Shown in pieces: positions 16,033 through 25,404 of a DNA stretch of 64,000 nucleotides. The stretch lies in the NCBI RefSeq assembly GCF_012910715.1, contig NZ_JABBHF010000001.1, positions 379,170 through 443,169 of the forward strand. The letters are read 5' to 3'. A model generated the notes under the pieces. The model was not told the origin of the DNA and did not search any database. It saw only the letters and a program-made list of their open reading frames with translations. Each line of letters starts with the position of its first letter. Positions within the stretch are counted from its first letter, which is position 1. A program made the translations under genes and the position numbers. Origin of the DNA: Flavivirga algicola (GTDB taxonomy: Bacteria; Bacteroidota; Bacteroidia; Flavobacteriales; Flavobacteriaceae).

Positions 16033-17544
16033 ATGAAAAAATCATCAATCAAAATTACGCCTCAAATCACCACACTATTTATTCTATTTATTTTCACTTT
16101 TAGTACATTTTTAAATGCTCAGAATATGCCTGGGACATCCTTCACTATAACATCTAAATACATGAAGGGCGATCGTGAAATACAAATAGCATTGCCTGAA
16201 GGCTATAATGAATGGACAGAATATGATGTTCAATATATGTTGGATCCAAACTGGAATATGGAACTAAGAAAGTCTTTATTAGACTTTATGCAAAATAACG
16301 CAATGGCTCCAAGAACAATTCTAGTAGGTATTATTAGCCCAGACAGGAATTCTGACATGACACCTACAAAAATAGATAATTTACCAACTTCTGGTAATGC
16401 TGAAAACTTTATAGATTTTATTGGAAAAGAAGTAAAACCTTTTGTAGAATCTAAATATAAAACATCTGGTCGTAATACATTTGCAGGACATTCTTTTGGA
16501 GGTCTATGTGTTATGCACGCTTTCCTTAGATCACCAGAATATTTTGACTCCTATTTAGCAAGTGACCCATCATTTTGGTATGATGACCAATTATTAGTAA
16601 AAATGGCAAAAGAAAAACTTTCTAATACTAACGGAAAGGTCTTGTTTATCGGAGGAAGAAAAGGGAGTGCATACAAAGGCATGGGAATAGAAGCTATGGA
16701 AACCGTTTTAAAAGAACATGCCCCAGATAGCTTAGATTGGAAAATTGTAGCTTATAAAGACGAAACCCATAACAGTGTTATCTATAAATTAAACTATGAT
16801 GGCATAAAATTTATCGCTCAAGATTTTAGAAATAGTAAAATCAAATTTGTACCAGAACAAGGTGAAGTTATTCCTGGAATTCCATTAGCTATTTTCACGA
16901 TGCAATCTTATGATAATTTAAGATATACTACAGATGGAAGTGAACCTGATTTAAATTCAAAATTACTAAAAGACTCTGTTAGCATATCGAAAGCAACTAT
17001 TTTTAAAGTAAAGGTACCTTCAAAAAGAGCAAATACATTACCAGCTATAAGTGGTAAATTTGTTGAGGGAGCAAAATTGAAAGGTATAAAAAGAAGTAAA
17101 AAATACGTACCTGGATTGCATTATGCTTATTATGAGGATGATTTTAAAAAACTTCCAAATTTTGATACTTTAAATATCATAAAAACTGGTGCGGTAGCCA
17201 AAGGTTTTGAATTGAAATCCTTCCCTAAGAAACAATCATTTGCTAGTGTATATACAGGTTATTTTGAAGCTAAGGCTAGTGGATATCACTACTTCGCATT
17301 GTCTTCTGATGATGGACTTAAATTCTACATACATGATAAATTAATGATCAATAATGATGGAAGACATGCTGCGCATGCAGAAAGGTCTACAGTCGTATAC
17401 TTAGAAAAGGGCTTGCACCCTATTCGCTATGAATACTTTCAGTTTGAAGGAGGCGCAGAAATCAGCCTTTATTATAAAGCACCAAAGGAAAAACCAGGTA
17501 GGTTAAGTTTTAATAGATTTTGGTACAAACCTTCCAAGAAATAA
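16033..17544 (+). CDS. Secreted esterase with chitobiase-like and PA14-like C-terminal domains
   Basis: A protein of 503 residues with a signal peptide (about 1-30, ending FLNAQ). The alpha/beta-hydrolase domain (about 35-265) is of the enterochelin-esterase/EstA type, with nucleophile elbow GHSFGG (Ser154) and probable catalytic His246 in DETHNS. A chitobiase-like beta domain follows (RYTTDGSEPD, about 280-335). The last part (about 395-490: VYTGYFEAKASG, SSDDGLKFYI, GLHPIRYEYF) matches the PA14 carbohydrate-binding fold. This suggests an esterase aimed at esterified glycans or siderophores outside the cytoplasm. There is no T9SS tail. It is a stand-alone gene with its own terminator at 17572. 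Confidence 0.85.
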   Translation: MKKSSIKITPQITTLFILFIFTFSTFLNAQNMPGTSFTITSKYMKGDREIQIALPEGYNEWTEYDVQYMLDPNWNMELRKSLLDFMQNNAMAPRTILVGIISPDRNSDMTPTKIDNLPTSGNAENFIDFIGKEVKPFVESKYKTSGRNTFAGHSFGGLCVMHAFLRSPEYFDSYLASDPSFWYDDQLLVKMAKEKLSNTNGKVLFIGGRKGSAYKGMGIEAMETVLKEHAPDSLDWKIVAYKDETHNSVIYKLNYDGIKFIAQDFRNSKIKFVPEQGEVIPGIPLAIFTMQSYDNLRYTTDGSEPDLNSKLLKDSVSISKATIFKVKVPSKRANTLPAISGKFVEGAKLKGIKRSKKYVPGLHYAYYEDDFKKLPNFDTLNIIKTGAVAKGFELKSFPKKQSFASVYTGYFEAKASGYHYFALSSDDGLKFYIHDKLMINNDGRHAAHAERSTVVYLEKGLHPIRYEYFQFEGGAEISLYYKAPKEKPGRLSFNRFWYKPSKK

Positions 17545-17571
17545 ACTTCATCAAATATGATAAACAAAACT

Positions 17572-17600
17572 AAAGCTTCAATTTTAAATTGAAGCTTTTT
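17572..17600 (+). terminator. Intrinsic terminator after the esterase gene
   Basis: The arms AAAGCTTCAATTT (17572-17584) and AAATTGAAGCTTT (17586-17598) are exact complements around one T, followed by more T residues. It lies 27 bp after the esterase stop. Confidence 0.85.
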
Positions 17601-17664
17601 AATTGGATAAAAAACAAGCATTTAATAAGTTTGAATGAACTAAGTGTTTATTATAACATAACGC

Positions 17665-18450
17665 ATGGAAATAAAATATGACAAAATAGGTAATGATTAT
17701 AACCTTACTCGAAAAGCTGACAAGTTTTTAGCAGAGCAACTATTATATCACCTAAGTCCAAAAAAAGAGGGCATTTATTTAGACATAGGCTGCGGAACTG
17801 GTAACTATACAAATGAACTTCAAAAAAAAGGATTTCGATTTATTGGAATCGATCCTTCCAGAAAAATGCTGGAAAAAGCAAAGGCAAGGAATAAAGATAT
17901 CGACTGGAAAATTGGTTCGGCAGAAAATACAGGGTTATCTCAAAACTCTGTAGATGGTATAATAGCCTCACTGACTATTCATCATTGGGGTGATTTGGAA
18001 AGAAGCTTTTTGGAACTCAAAAATGTTCTAAAACCAAATGGCAAAATTGTGATTTTCACATCCACACCAGAGCAGATGAAAGGCTATTGGCTCAACCACT
18101 ATTTCCCAAAAATGTTGACAGACTCGATAAAACAAATGCCTGCCTTCAAAAATGTTGAAGCTGCCATGGAAAATGCTGGAATTGAAATTTACAAAACTGA
18201 CAAATACTTTATCAAACCCGATTTACAAGATCATTTTTTGTACTGTGGAAAACAAAACCCTGAGCTTTATTTTGATGATCAAGTCAGACATGGAATTTCT
18301 TCATTTTCGTCACTGGCAAACCGAAAAGAAGTGGAACAAGGTTTAATCGATTTAAGAAAAGATATTGATAATGGAAAATTTGATAAAATCGCTAAAGACT
18401 ACCAAAATAACTTAGGCGATTACCTTTATATAATAGGCAGAATGCGGTAG
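17665..18450 (+). CDS. Class I SAM-dependent methyltransferase
   Basis: A protein of 261 residues. Motif I is YLDIGCGTGNY (about residues 38-48), followed by the acidic motif II region FIGIDPS and a motif IV region (DGIIASLTIHHW). This is the Methyltransf_11/25 fold that transfers a methyl group from S-adenosylmethionine to a small molecule, lipid or protein. HHWGDLERSF is typical of the UbiE/BioC-like branch. It is cytoplasmic, and the substrate cannot be inferred because the gene stands alone. It begins 64 bp after the esterase terminator. Confidence 0.88.
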   Translation: MEIKYDKIGNDYNLTRKADKFLAEQLLYHLSPKKEGIYLDIGCGTGNYTNELQKKGFRFIGIDPSRKMLEKAKARNKDIDWKIGSAENTGLSQNSVDGIIASLTIHHWGDLERSFLELKNVLKPNGKIVIFTSTPEQMKGYWLNHYFPKMLTDSIKQMPAFKNVEAAMENAGIEIYKTDKYFIKPDLQDHFLYCGKQNPELYFDDQVRHGISSFSSLANRKEVEQGLIDLRKDIDNGKFDKIAKDYQNNLGDYLYIIGRMR

Positions 18451-18621
18451 TTAATAATGCTTATAAAAAAGATCACAAGCTATTCTCTCGTACTCTAAAT
18501 AATAGACTTAAAAACAATTTGTTTAAATTCTTATTTTAATATTAAAAAAATAAGTACAATTACGTATTAAATTTCTGAAATAAAAATCTTACTTTTAAAT
18601 ATGTAATTAAATCTTTAATCC

Positions 18622-18852
18622 ATGTTAGAACGAGAACCTATTGAATCTTCAATACTAAATAGTATCGGTTATGATTTTGAAAATAATATTTTAGAAATAG
18701 AATTTAAAAAAACGCAACAAGTCAGGCAGTATCATAAATTCCCTAAAACTGTATGGCATGAATTTAGAAATACCGATTCCAAAGGAAGGTACTTCTTAAA
18801 ACACATAAAAAATAAATACGACGAATTTCGTTTTACACAAAAGATTAGTTGA
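18622..18852 (+). CDS. KTSC-domain protein
   Basis: A protein of 76 residues. SSILNSIGYDFENNILEIEF (about 8-27), a YHKFP turn near residue 38 and SKGRYFLKHIKNKY (about 53-66) match the small KTSC domain, named after a motif seen at the end of some lysyl-tRNA synthetases and in phage proteins. The residues of the namesake motif are only partly kept here (SKGRYF). No function is established; nucleic-acid binding has been suggested for the family. It converges on murA with a 46-bp gap that shows no clear hairpin. Confidence 0.75.
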   Translation: MLEREPIESSILNSIGYDFENNILEIEFKKTQQVRQYHKFPKTVWHEFRNTDSKGRYFLKHIKNKYDEFRFTQKIS

Positions 18853-18898
18853 ATATTTTACCCCTTAAAGTCTAAATTTAAAAATTGCGAGTTAAAAA

Positions 18899-20209
18899 CT
18901 AATCTATTCTTTCAATTTTAGCTCCTATAGCACGCAAACGTTCATCTATACGCTCATAGCCACGATCAATTTGCTCGATATTTTGAATTGTTGACGTTCC
19001 TTTAGCAGAAAGTGCCGCTATAAGCAACGAAACTCCAGCACGAATATCTGGTGATGTCATGGTAGTCGCTTTTAATGTCGACTTATAATCATGCCCAATA
19101 ACCGTAGCCCGATGTGGGTCGCACAATATAATCTTTGCTCCCATATCAATTAATTTATCAACAAAGAACAAACGGCTTTCAAACATTTTTTGATGTACTA
19201 AAACACTTCCCCTAGCTTGCGTTGCTACGACTAAAATGATACTTAACAAATCGGGAGTAAATCCAGGCCATGGTGCATCCGAAATGGTTAAAATGGAGCC
19301 ATCAATAAAGCTCTGTATTTCATAACCATTAGTATGAGCGGGAATAAAAATATTATCACCTTGACGCTCAACGGTAATGCCTAATTTTCTGAAAACGTTC
19401 GGTATCACCCCTAAATCGTTCCAAGATACATTCGTAATGGTGAGCTCGCTTTTTGTCATAGCTGCAAGCCCTATCCAACTACCAATTTCAATCATATCCG
19501 GCAACATGGTATGGTCTGTTCCTCCTAAAGTTTCTACACCATCAATAATTAACATATTAGAGCCAACACCACTTATTCTGGCTCCCATTCTATTAAGCAT
19601 TTTACATAACTGCTGCAAGTAAGGCTCGCAAGCAGCGTTGTATATTGTTGTCTTGCCTTCTGCCAAAACAGCAGCCATAACAATGTTTGCCGTTCCTGTA
19701 ACCGAAGCTTCTTCAAGAAGCATGTAAGTACCAATAAGTTTATCGGCTTCAACACCATAAAACTGCTCTTCTTTACTATATCTGAATTTTGCACCAAGGT
19801 TTATAAGCCCTTCAAAGTGCGTATCTAATCGTCTTCGCCCTATTTTATCACCTCCAGGTTTAGGGATGTATCCTTTTCCAAAACGGGCTAATAAAGGTCC
19901 AACAATCATGATCGATCCACGTAAACCACGCCCATCAATTTTAAATTCATCAGATTCTAAATAATCCAAATTGAGATTATCAGCTTGAAAAGTATACGTT
20001 CCGTGCTTTAGCTTTTCAATTTTAACACCTAGTTTTCTTAATAAACTGATTAGTTTATTAACATCTACGATGTCTGGAATATTATTAATCGTTACCAATT
20101 CTGGCGTTAATAAAACTGCACACAAAATTTGTAACGCTTCATTTTTTGCTCCTTGGGGTTGTATGCTACCTTTTAGTTGATGCCCACCTTCAATTTTAAA
20201 TGTTCCCAT
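18899..20209 (-). CDS. murA: UDP-N-acetylglucosamine 1-carboxyvinyltransferase (MurA), Asp-type active site
   Basis: A protein of 436 residues, full length. MurA transfers enolpyruvate from PEP to UDP-GlcNAc, the first committed step of peptidoglycan synthesis, in the cytoplasm. Lys22 in QGAKNEAL and Arg/Gly-rich loops such as LRGSIMIVGPLLARFGKG match the family. At the position of the E. coli catalytic Cys115 (LPGGCTIG) this protein has KPGGDKIG with Asp121 (codon GAT, complement of 19847-19849). Cys-to-Asp MurA enzymes in other phyla are active and resistant to fosfomycin, which alkylates that Cys. The gene follows the DUF4290 gene by about 9 bp on the same strand. Confidence 0.95.
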   Translation of the reverse strand: MGTFKIEGGHQLKGSIQPQGAKNEALQILCAVLLTPELVTINNIPDIVDVNKLISLLRKLGVKIEKLKHGTYTFQADNLNLDYLESDEFKIDGRGLRGSIMIVGPLLARFGKGYIPKPGGDKIGRRRLDTHFEGLINLGAKFRYSKEEQFYGVEADKLIGTYMLLEEASVTGTANIVMAAVLAEGKTTIYNAACEPYLQQLCKMLNRMGARISGVGSNMLIIDGVETLGGTDHTMLPDMIEIGSWIGLAAMTKSELTITNVSWNDLGVIPNVFRKLGITVERQGDNIFIPAHTNGYEIQSFIDGSILTISDAPWPGFTPDLLSIILVVATQARGSVLVHQKMFESRLFFVDKLIDMGAKIILCDPHRATVIGHDYKSTLKATTMTSPDIRAGVSLLIAALSAKGTSTIQNIEQIDRGYERIDERLRAIGAKIERID

Positions 20210-20218
20210 ACCTTGTAA

Positions 20219-20863
20219 CTAGTGGCGTTTTCTTTGTCTGTTGGAGTTCTTTTTGTGATGGCCTTTTTTATTACTTGAAAATTTGTTCTTAGAACGCATT
20301 AAACTAGAAGCATCAGATAAATCTTCTTTAGAGTCTTTTAAATTAATTTTCCCTCCAGAAAGCTCGTATAAATGATTAAAAATCACAGCATCTTCAACGG
20401 TGTCCTTATTCCAATTCAAAAAACACTTTTTCATATGATTTGCTATGGTATATACCAAAGCTTCTTTAAGTTCTCCAGCTTCCCAAGTATTTGCAACATC
20501 GATCATCGTTTTAATATTATTTCCATAAAAACGATATTTAGGAAAGTTTTGTGGGTATTTTAAAGGCTCTGGGCGTTCTTCAAAAAGTTCTTTAGTAGGC
20601 TTTTCAAAAGGGGAATCGACATCTAATTCAAAATTAGACATGATAAAAAGTTGATCCCAAAGTTTATGTTGAAAATCTGGAACATCTCTTAAATGCGGCT
20701 GCATGTTTCCCATTACGGAAATAATAGCTTTTGCTATTTTGTTTCGCTCTTCTTTTTCCTCTATAGTTTTAGCGTAGTTAATCATTTTCTGCATATGGCG
20801 TCCATATTCTGGAATAATTAAATGCTCACGCTCTGTATTGTATTCTAAATTATCTATATTCAA
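20219..20863 (-). CDS. DUF4290-domain protein
   Basis: About 214 residues from TTG 20863. The N-terminal block NLEYNTEREHLIIPEYGRHM is the signature of DUF4290, a cytoplasmic Bacteroidota family of unknown role that is usually next to murA, as here. The C-terminal 35 residues are very basic (KKGHHKKNSNRQRKRH) and could bind nucleic acid or acidic partners. The frame also contains ATG at 20917, which would add 18 atypical residues. I prefer the TTG because the family signature starts almost directly after it. The spacing of about 9 bp to murA supports one operon with the DUF493 gene upstream. Confidence 0.8.
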   Translation of the reverse strand: MNIDNLEYNTEREHLIIPEYGRHMQKMINYAKTIEEKEERNKIAKAIISVMGNMQPHLRDVPDFQHKLWDQLFIMSNFELDVDSPFEKPTKELFEERPEPLKYPQNFPKYRFYGNNIKTMIDVANTWEAGELKEALVYTIANHMKKCFLNWNKDTVEDAVIFNHLYELSGGKINLKDSKEDLSDASSLMRSKNKFSSNKKGHHKKNSNRQRKRH

Positions 20864-20931
20864 AATTAAATGTGTAGAATTAATTGTTTTTGCATGTAAG
20901 TTGGTATGCATGCGCAAAATACAAAAAAAAA

Positions 20932-21225
20932 CTAAAGACTTATCACCCCTTCAACTTTTTCTGCAACTTCTTTATACTTTTCAATAACAGCATTTGGACT
21001 CCTCATCAGTAAATTAACAGAAACGCTGGTATATTTGCCATTTTTAGATTCAATTTTATTAATAACAGCTCCAAGGTTGTTAAAAATAGCTTCAAGCTTA
21101 GCTATTTTTTTAACATCAGATTTTATAATGAATTTATATAAATATTCCGCCGGCCAGCTTGTAGTTTCATACAATTGCCCTTTTAGCTTTTCGTAAAATT
21201 CTTCAGAATTTAAAGGTGTATTCAT
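20932..21225 (-). CDS. DUF493 family protein (YbeD-like)
   Basis: A protein of 97 residues from ATG 21225; an ATG at 21246 is in frame but would add seven unusual residues. The ferredoxin-like alpha/beta fold typical of DUF493 fits WPAEYLYKFIIKSD near the start and SKNGKYTSVSVNLLMRSP towards the end. The family resembles ACT-type regulatory domains, and its function remains unknown. It lies just upstream of the DUF4290 gene and murA on the same strand, probably as the first gene of that run. Confidence 0.8.
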   Translation of the reverse strand: MNTPLNSEEFYEKLKGQLYETTSWPAEYLYKFIIKSDVKKIAKLEAIFNNLGAVINKIESKNGKYTSVSVNLLMRSPNAVIEKYKEVAEKVEGVISL

Positions 21226-21428
21226 AGCTCTTTTTATATCGTGCAAATATACAGTTTCATCTGTTTATATCATTATTTTTAACAGCTTACTTAAGTACTT
21301 CTTCATGCCACAGAATACTGTTATTATATTCGTAACGCTAATAGTTAAAAGTTTTGATTTCAACTGTTTTTACTTCTATTTTTTTTATCGCAGTTTAATT
21401 CCGATTTTTACGGAAAAATAATGCCGAT

Positions 21429-21968
21429 TTGAAGACTAAAAGGATAGTTATTACGGGGGGACCAGGAACAGGGAAATCTACTTTAATAAATGAATTGATT
21501 AACAGGGGCTATACCTGTCTTGAAGAAATTTCACGTCAGGTTACTTTAGAAGCAAAAAAGGATGGTATTGATCAATTATTTTTAACCAACCCGTTATTAT
21601 TTAGCGAATTACTCTTAAAAGGCAGGCGACAACAATTCTTAGATGCCCAAAAGCTTTCTTCAGAAATTGTTTTTTTTGACAGAGGACTTCCAGATGTACT
21701 AGCCTACATGGATTATATTGGAGACGCTTACCCTCAAAATTTTATAAATACATGCAAAGATTCAACCTATGATATTGTTTTCATTTTAAAACCATGGGAG
21801 GCCATTTATAAAAGTGACAATGAACGCTATGAAAATTTCGAACAAGCTTTAAGTATTCACAAACACTTATTAAAGACCTATCAAGATTTTAATTACAATC
21901 TAATCGATGTCCCTTTTGATACAATAGAAAAACGAACTGATTTTATTTTAAACACATTGAATATGTAA
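21429..21968 (+). CDS. NadR/Ttd14-like P-loop ATPase
   Basis: A protein of 179 residues. It opens with a Walker A motif, GGPGTGKST (about residues 9-17), and has FFDRGLPDVLAYM near residue 78, which resembles the lid region of NadR-type kinases. This matches the AAA_28 group of small P-loop NTPases, some of which phosphorylate nucleoside-like substrates; here no substrate can be named. The start is TTG 21429, because the ATG at 21421 is out of frame and there is no other start before the P-loop. It ends 2 bp before recQ, so they share a transcript. Confidence 0.8.
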   Translation: MKTKRIVITGGPGTGKSTLINELINRGYTCLEEISRQVTLEAKKDGIDQLFLTNPLLFSELLLKGRRQQFLDAQKLSSEIVFFDRGLPDVLAYMDYIGDAYPQNFINTCKDSTYDIVFILKPWEAIYKSDNERYENFEQALSIHKHLLKTYQDFNYNLIDVPFDTIEKRTDFILNTLNM

Positions 21969-21970
21969 TT

Positions 21971-23875
21971 ATGGAGCACCCCATAAACATATTAGAGCGT
22001 TATTGGAAATTTACAGCTTTCAGACTAAACCAAGAGGCCATTATTAATGCCGTCATTAATGGGGAAGATACTTTTGTATTGCTGCCTACTGGTGGTGGAA
22101 AATCGTTATGCTTCCAAATTCCCGCATTAGCCAAAGATGGTATTTGCATTGTTGTTTCCCCTTTAATTTCACTTATGAAAGACCAGGTACTAACTTTAAA
22201 CAACAAAGGTATTAAAGCAATGGCCATTACAAGTGGTATTAGCTACAAACAATTAGACACGCTTTTAGATAACTGCATCTATGGAAATTATAAGTTTCTT
22301 TATTTGTCGCCAGAACGTTTGCAACAAGAATTGGTTCAAGATCGTATTAGACAAATGCATGTTAATTTAATAGCTGTCGATGAGGCTCACTGTATCTCTC
22401 AATGGGGAAGTGATTTTAGACCTGCTTATAAAAACATATCTATATTACGGCAAATACAACCCAGTGCCAATGTTGTTGCTTTAACAGCTTCAGCTAAACC
22501 AGAAGTTGTAGACGATATTGTAAAGGAACTCGATTTTATTCAGCCCAAAATATTTAAACAATCTTTTGCCAGGCCTAATTTAGCATACATGGTATTTCAC
22601 GAAGATGATAAATATTACCGACTTCAAACTATTCTAAAAAAGTATACTGCTTCATCAATTATTTATGTTAGAAATAGGAAATTAACCGTAGAAATCTGTG
22701 CCTTTTTAAAGTCTAAAAATATCACTTCAACTTATTATCATGGCGGACTTTCAAATGTTGAAAAAGATACCAACATGACAGCTTGGTCACAAAACCAAAA
22801 ACAGGTTATGATAGCAACTAATGCTTTTGGTATGGGTATTGACAAACCAGATGTTAAAACGGTGATCCATTTTAACTTACCCGAAAGTATTGAAAGTTAT
22901 TTTCAAGAGGCTGGTCGTGCAGGTCGCAATGGCGAAAAAGCTTTTGCCGTTATCTTAAAAAACAATAGTGATTCTGTTTTAGTAAAAAATCAATTTTTAA
23001 ACGTATTGCCAACCATAAATTTTGTGAAACAGGTTTACAAAAAATTGTGCAACTATTTTCAAATATCCTATGGTGAAGGTGAATACTTAACTCTTGATTT
23101 TGAGTTTAATACCTTTTGCAAAGTTTACAATTTCAGTCCCATTTTATGTTATAACGCCTTGTTATTGTTAGATAGAAACAGTATTGTCACTTTATCTAAG
23201 CAATTTAAAAACAAAGTAACTGTTCAATTTGTTATATCAAGTGCCGCTCTTTTTAGATATTTAGAAACACATCAGGATTTTAATATTATCGTAAAATCAA
23301 TATTAAGAATGTATGGTGGTATTTTCGACCATGTGACTAAAATTGATTTGATGAAAATTTCTCAAAAAGCCTCAGTAACTGAAAATAAATTAATACAGAC
23401 ACTCCAACAATTAGAAAGTGATGAAATCATTACCCTAAACTTAGCAAAAACAGACGCTCAAATTACTTTTATAGAACCTCGGGAAGATGAAAAAACTATT
23501 AACAGAATAGCATCAATTATACAACAACAAAATACATTAAAACAAAATCAGGTTCATGCAATACTTGATTATACTGAAAATGACTCTGTCTGTAAAAGTA
23601 TGCAGCTCCTAGCCTATTTTGGAGAAAAAGACATAAAACCATGCGGTATTTGCTCGGTTTGTATAAATTCTAAAAAAGACACCTCATCTCAAGACATAAA
23701 TAACACAAAAATACGTGTTATAGAACTATTAGAGAACGGCGATTTATCATCCAGAGATATGATATCAACTTTAAATTGTAAAGAAACAGATTTAAAAATA
23801 GTTTTAAAATTACTATTAGAACATAATATTATATGCATTACACCAACAAACACATATAAACTAAGTCATACATGA
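21971..23875 (+). CDS. recQ: RecQ family ATP-dependent DNA helicase
   Basis: A protein of 634 residues. The SF2 helicase core has Walker A TGGGKS (41-45), the DEAH box (137-140, followed by CISQWGSDFRP) and the motif VI region QEAGRAGRNG. The RecQ C-terminal zinc site is visible as Cys541, Cys558, Cys561 and Cys564 (CGICSVC). A winged-helix region follows, but no clear HRDC domain is present. It is shorter than RecQ proteins of about 700 residues that carry HRDC and fits the shorter flavobacterial RecQ form. It unwinds forks and recombination intermediates 3' to 5'. The stop overlaps the fmt start (ATGA). Confidence 0.92.
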   Translation: MEHPINILERYWKFTAFRLNQEAIINAVINGEDTFVLLPTGGGKSLCFQIPALAKDGICIVVSPLISLMKDQVLTLNNKGIKAMAITSGISYKQLDTLLDNCIYGNYKFLYLSPERLQQELVQDRIRQMHVNLIAVDEAHCISQWGSDFRPAYKNISILRQIQPSANVVALTASAKPEVVDDIVKELDFIQPKIFKQSFARPNLAYMVFHEDDKYYRLQTILKKYTASSIIYVRNRKLTVEICAFLKSKNITSTYYHGGLSNVEKDTNMTAWSQNQKQVMIATNAFGMGIDKPDVKTVIHFNLPESIESYFQEAGRAGRNGEKAFAVILKNNSDSVLVKNQFLNVLPTINFVKQVYKKLCNYFQISYGEGEYLTLDFEFNTFCKVYNFSPILCYNALLLLDRNSIVTLSKQFKNKVTVQFVISSAALFRYLETHQDFNIIVKSILRMYGGIFDHVTKIDLMKISQKASVTENKLIQTLQQLESDEIITLNLAKTDAQITFIEPREDEKTINRIASIIQQQNTLKQNQVHAILDYTENDSVCKSMQLLAYFGEKDIKPCGICSVCINSKKDTSSQDINNTKIRVIELLENGDLSSRDMISTLNCKETDLKIVLKLLLEHNIICITPTNTYKLSHT

Positions 23876-24819
23876 AAGATTTAAGAATCGTATTTATGGG
23901 CACACCAGATTTTGCTGTTGCCACTTTAAAAGCATTAGTAGAAGATCGATATAACATTGTAGGTGTTATTACCGCACCAGATAAACCCGCTGGCCGTGGA
24001 CGTAAACTAAACGAAAGTGCCGTAAAAATTTATGCTAAAGAAGCTAACTTAAAAGTTTTACAGCCAACCAATTTAAAGCATGATGATTTTTTAAACGAAT
24101 TAAAGGCTCTTAACGCAAACCTGCAAATAGTAGTGGCATTTAGAATGCTACCAAAAGTAGTTTGGCAAATGCCCAAATATGGCACTTTTAATTTGCATGC
24201 GTCATTGCTACCAAATTATCGTGGTGCAGCTCCTATTAATTGGGCTATTATTAATGGTGAGACCAAAACGGGAGTCTCTACCTTCTTTATTGACGAAAAA
24301 ATTGATACTGGCGATATGATTCTTCAAGAAGACATAGACATAGAGCCTGACGAAAATGTGGGAAGCTTACACGATAAATTAATGCACATAGGAAGTACCT
24401 TGGTTTTAAAAACTGTAAACGAAATAAAAAAAGGAGAGGTTAAAACGACACCACAAAAAACTACAGCAAATATTAGAACAGCCTATAAATTAAATAAGGA
24501 TAATTGCAAAATTGACTGGAATGAGTCTATAGATAATATATACAATAAGATTCGCGGCTTAAGTCCATATCCAGCAGCCTGGTGTACTTTTATCAATGGT
24601 GAAGATCGTTTAGATGTAAAAATATATCAAGCCGAAAAAGAAATAACACCTCATGCAGAACATATTGGTACCATAATTTCTAATAAGAAAGTGTTAAAAG
24701 TTGCAGTTACAAATGGTTACATTATTATAAACGAAATTAAACTTCCTGGTAAACGAACCATGGATATAAAATCGTTATTAAACGGTTATGCTTTTAAAGA
24801 AAATGCTAAAGCGCTCTAA
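23872..24819 (+). CDS. fmt: Methionyl-tRNA formyltransferase
   Basis: A protein of 315 residues, normal length. The formyltransferase core has FMGTPDFAV at the N-terminus, NLHASLLPNYRGAAP near residue 105 with the catalytic Asn and His, and KIDTGD with the catalytic Asp near residue 145. The C-terminal OB-like domain (about 205-315) binds tRNA. It formylates Met on initiator tRNA using 10-formyl-THF. The ATG overlaps the recQ stop by 4 bp, so the P-loop ATPase, recQ and fmt form one translationally coupled operon. Confidence 0.95.
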   Translation: MKDLRIVFMGTPDFAVATLKALVEDRYNIVGVITAPDKPAGRGRKLNESAVKIYAKEANLKVLQPTNLKHDDFLNELKALNANLQIVVAFRMLPKVVWQMPKYGTFNLHASLLPNYRGAAPINWAIINGETKTGVSTFFIDEKIDTGDMILQEDIDIEPDENVGSLHDKLMHIGSTLVLKTVNEIKKGEVKTTPQKTTANIRTAYKLNKDNCKIDWNESIDNIYNKIRGLSPYPAAWCTFINGEDRLDVKIYQAEKEITPHAEHIGTIISNKKVLKVAVTNGYIIINEIKLPGKRTMDIKSLLNGYAFKENAKAL

Positions 24820-24922
24820 ACCCTTATTATCATTGATATTACAAATTACCGACAAAATACACTTCCTTTATTAACAAAAGTATCAAGTTATTAACAATAC
24901 CGTGTTTTTCCCTTGCTATTAC

Positions 24923-24952
24923 TTGCATGGTTTCATAATCCGTATAAATTTG
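24923..24952 (+). promoter_or_regulatory. Bacteroidota-type promoter for the HU gene
   Basis: TTG at 24923-24925 and TAAATTTG at 24945-24952 (consensus TAnnTTTG) are spaced by 19 bp. The ATG of the HU gene follows at 25008, leaving a leader of about 50 nt. Confidence 0.8.
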
Positions 24953-25007
24953 TAGTAGGATTTAACAATAATGTTTAACCAATTTATTAATAATTAAATT
25001 TTATATT

Positions 25008-25280
25008 ATGAACAAAACAGATTTAATCGACGCAATGGCAGAACACGCAGGAATTACTAAAGCAGCTGCAAAGAAAGCTTTAGAGTGTGCGATCATTGAA
25101 ATTGAAGGAGCTTTACAAAAAGGTAATAGAGTTTCTTTAGTAGGATTCGGTTCTTGGTCAGTTTCTAAAAGAGCTGCTAGAGAAGGAAGAAATCCTCAAA
25201 CTGGACAAACTATAAAAATCAAGGCTAAAAACGTTGTTAAGTTTAAAGCTGGATCAGATTTATCAAATGCAGTAAACTAA
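25008..25280 (+). CDS. hup: HU family DNA-binding protein
   Basis: A protein of 90 residues, the standard HU length. The N-terminal helices are KTDLIDAMAEHAGITKAAAKKAL, quoted here only as the family start. The DNA-intercalating arm contains GRNPQTGQTIKI (about 60-71), with Pro at the usual kink position. HU dimers bend and compact DNA. It is monocistronic, with a clear promoter at 24923-24952 and a strong terminator at 25305-25338, as expected for a highly expressed gene. Confidence 0.95.
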   Translation: MNKTDLIDAMAEHAGITKAAAKKALECAIIEIEGALQKGNRVSLVGFGSWSVSKRAAREGRNPQTGQTIKIKAKNVVKFKAGSDLSNAVN

Positions 25281-25304
25281 TAATTTACTTCTTTTTATAT
25301 TATT

Positions 25305-25338
25305 AAGATGCCTTCAAAATTTGAAGGCATCTTTTTTT
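25305..25338 (+). terminator. Intrinsic terminator of the HU gene
   Basis: The arms AAGATGCCTTCAAA and TTTGAAGGCATCTT are exact complements around one A and are followed by a run of T to 25338. It lies 25 bp after the stop codon. Confidence 0.93.
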
Positions 25339-25404
25339 ATATCAATAAAACAGTTGCTTTTTTAATAAATAAACATTAGATTTAATTGCTAATACCTCAA
25401 AAGC

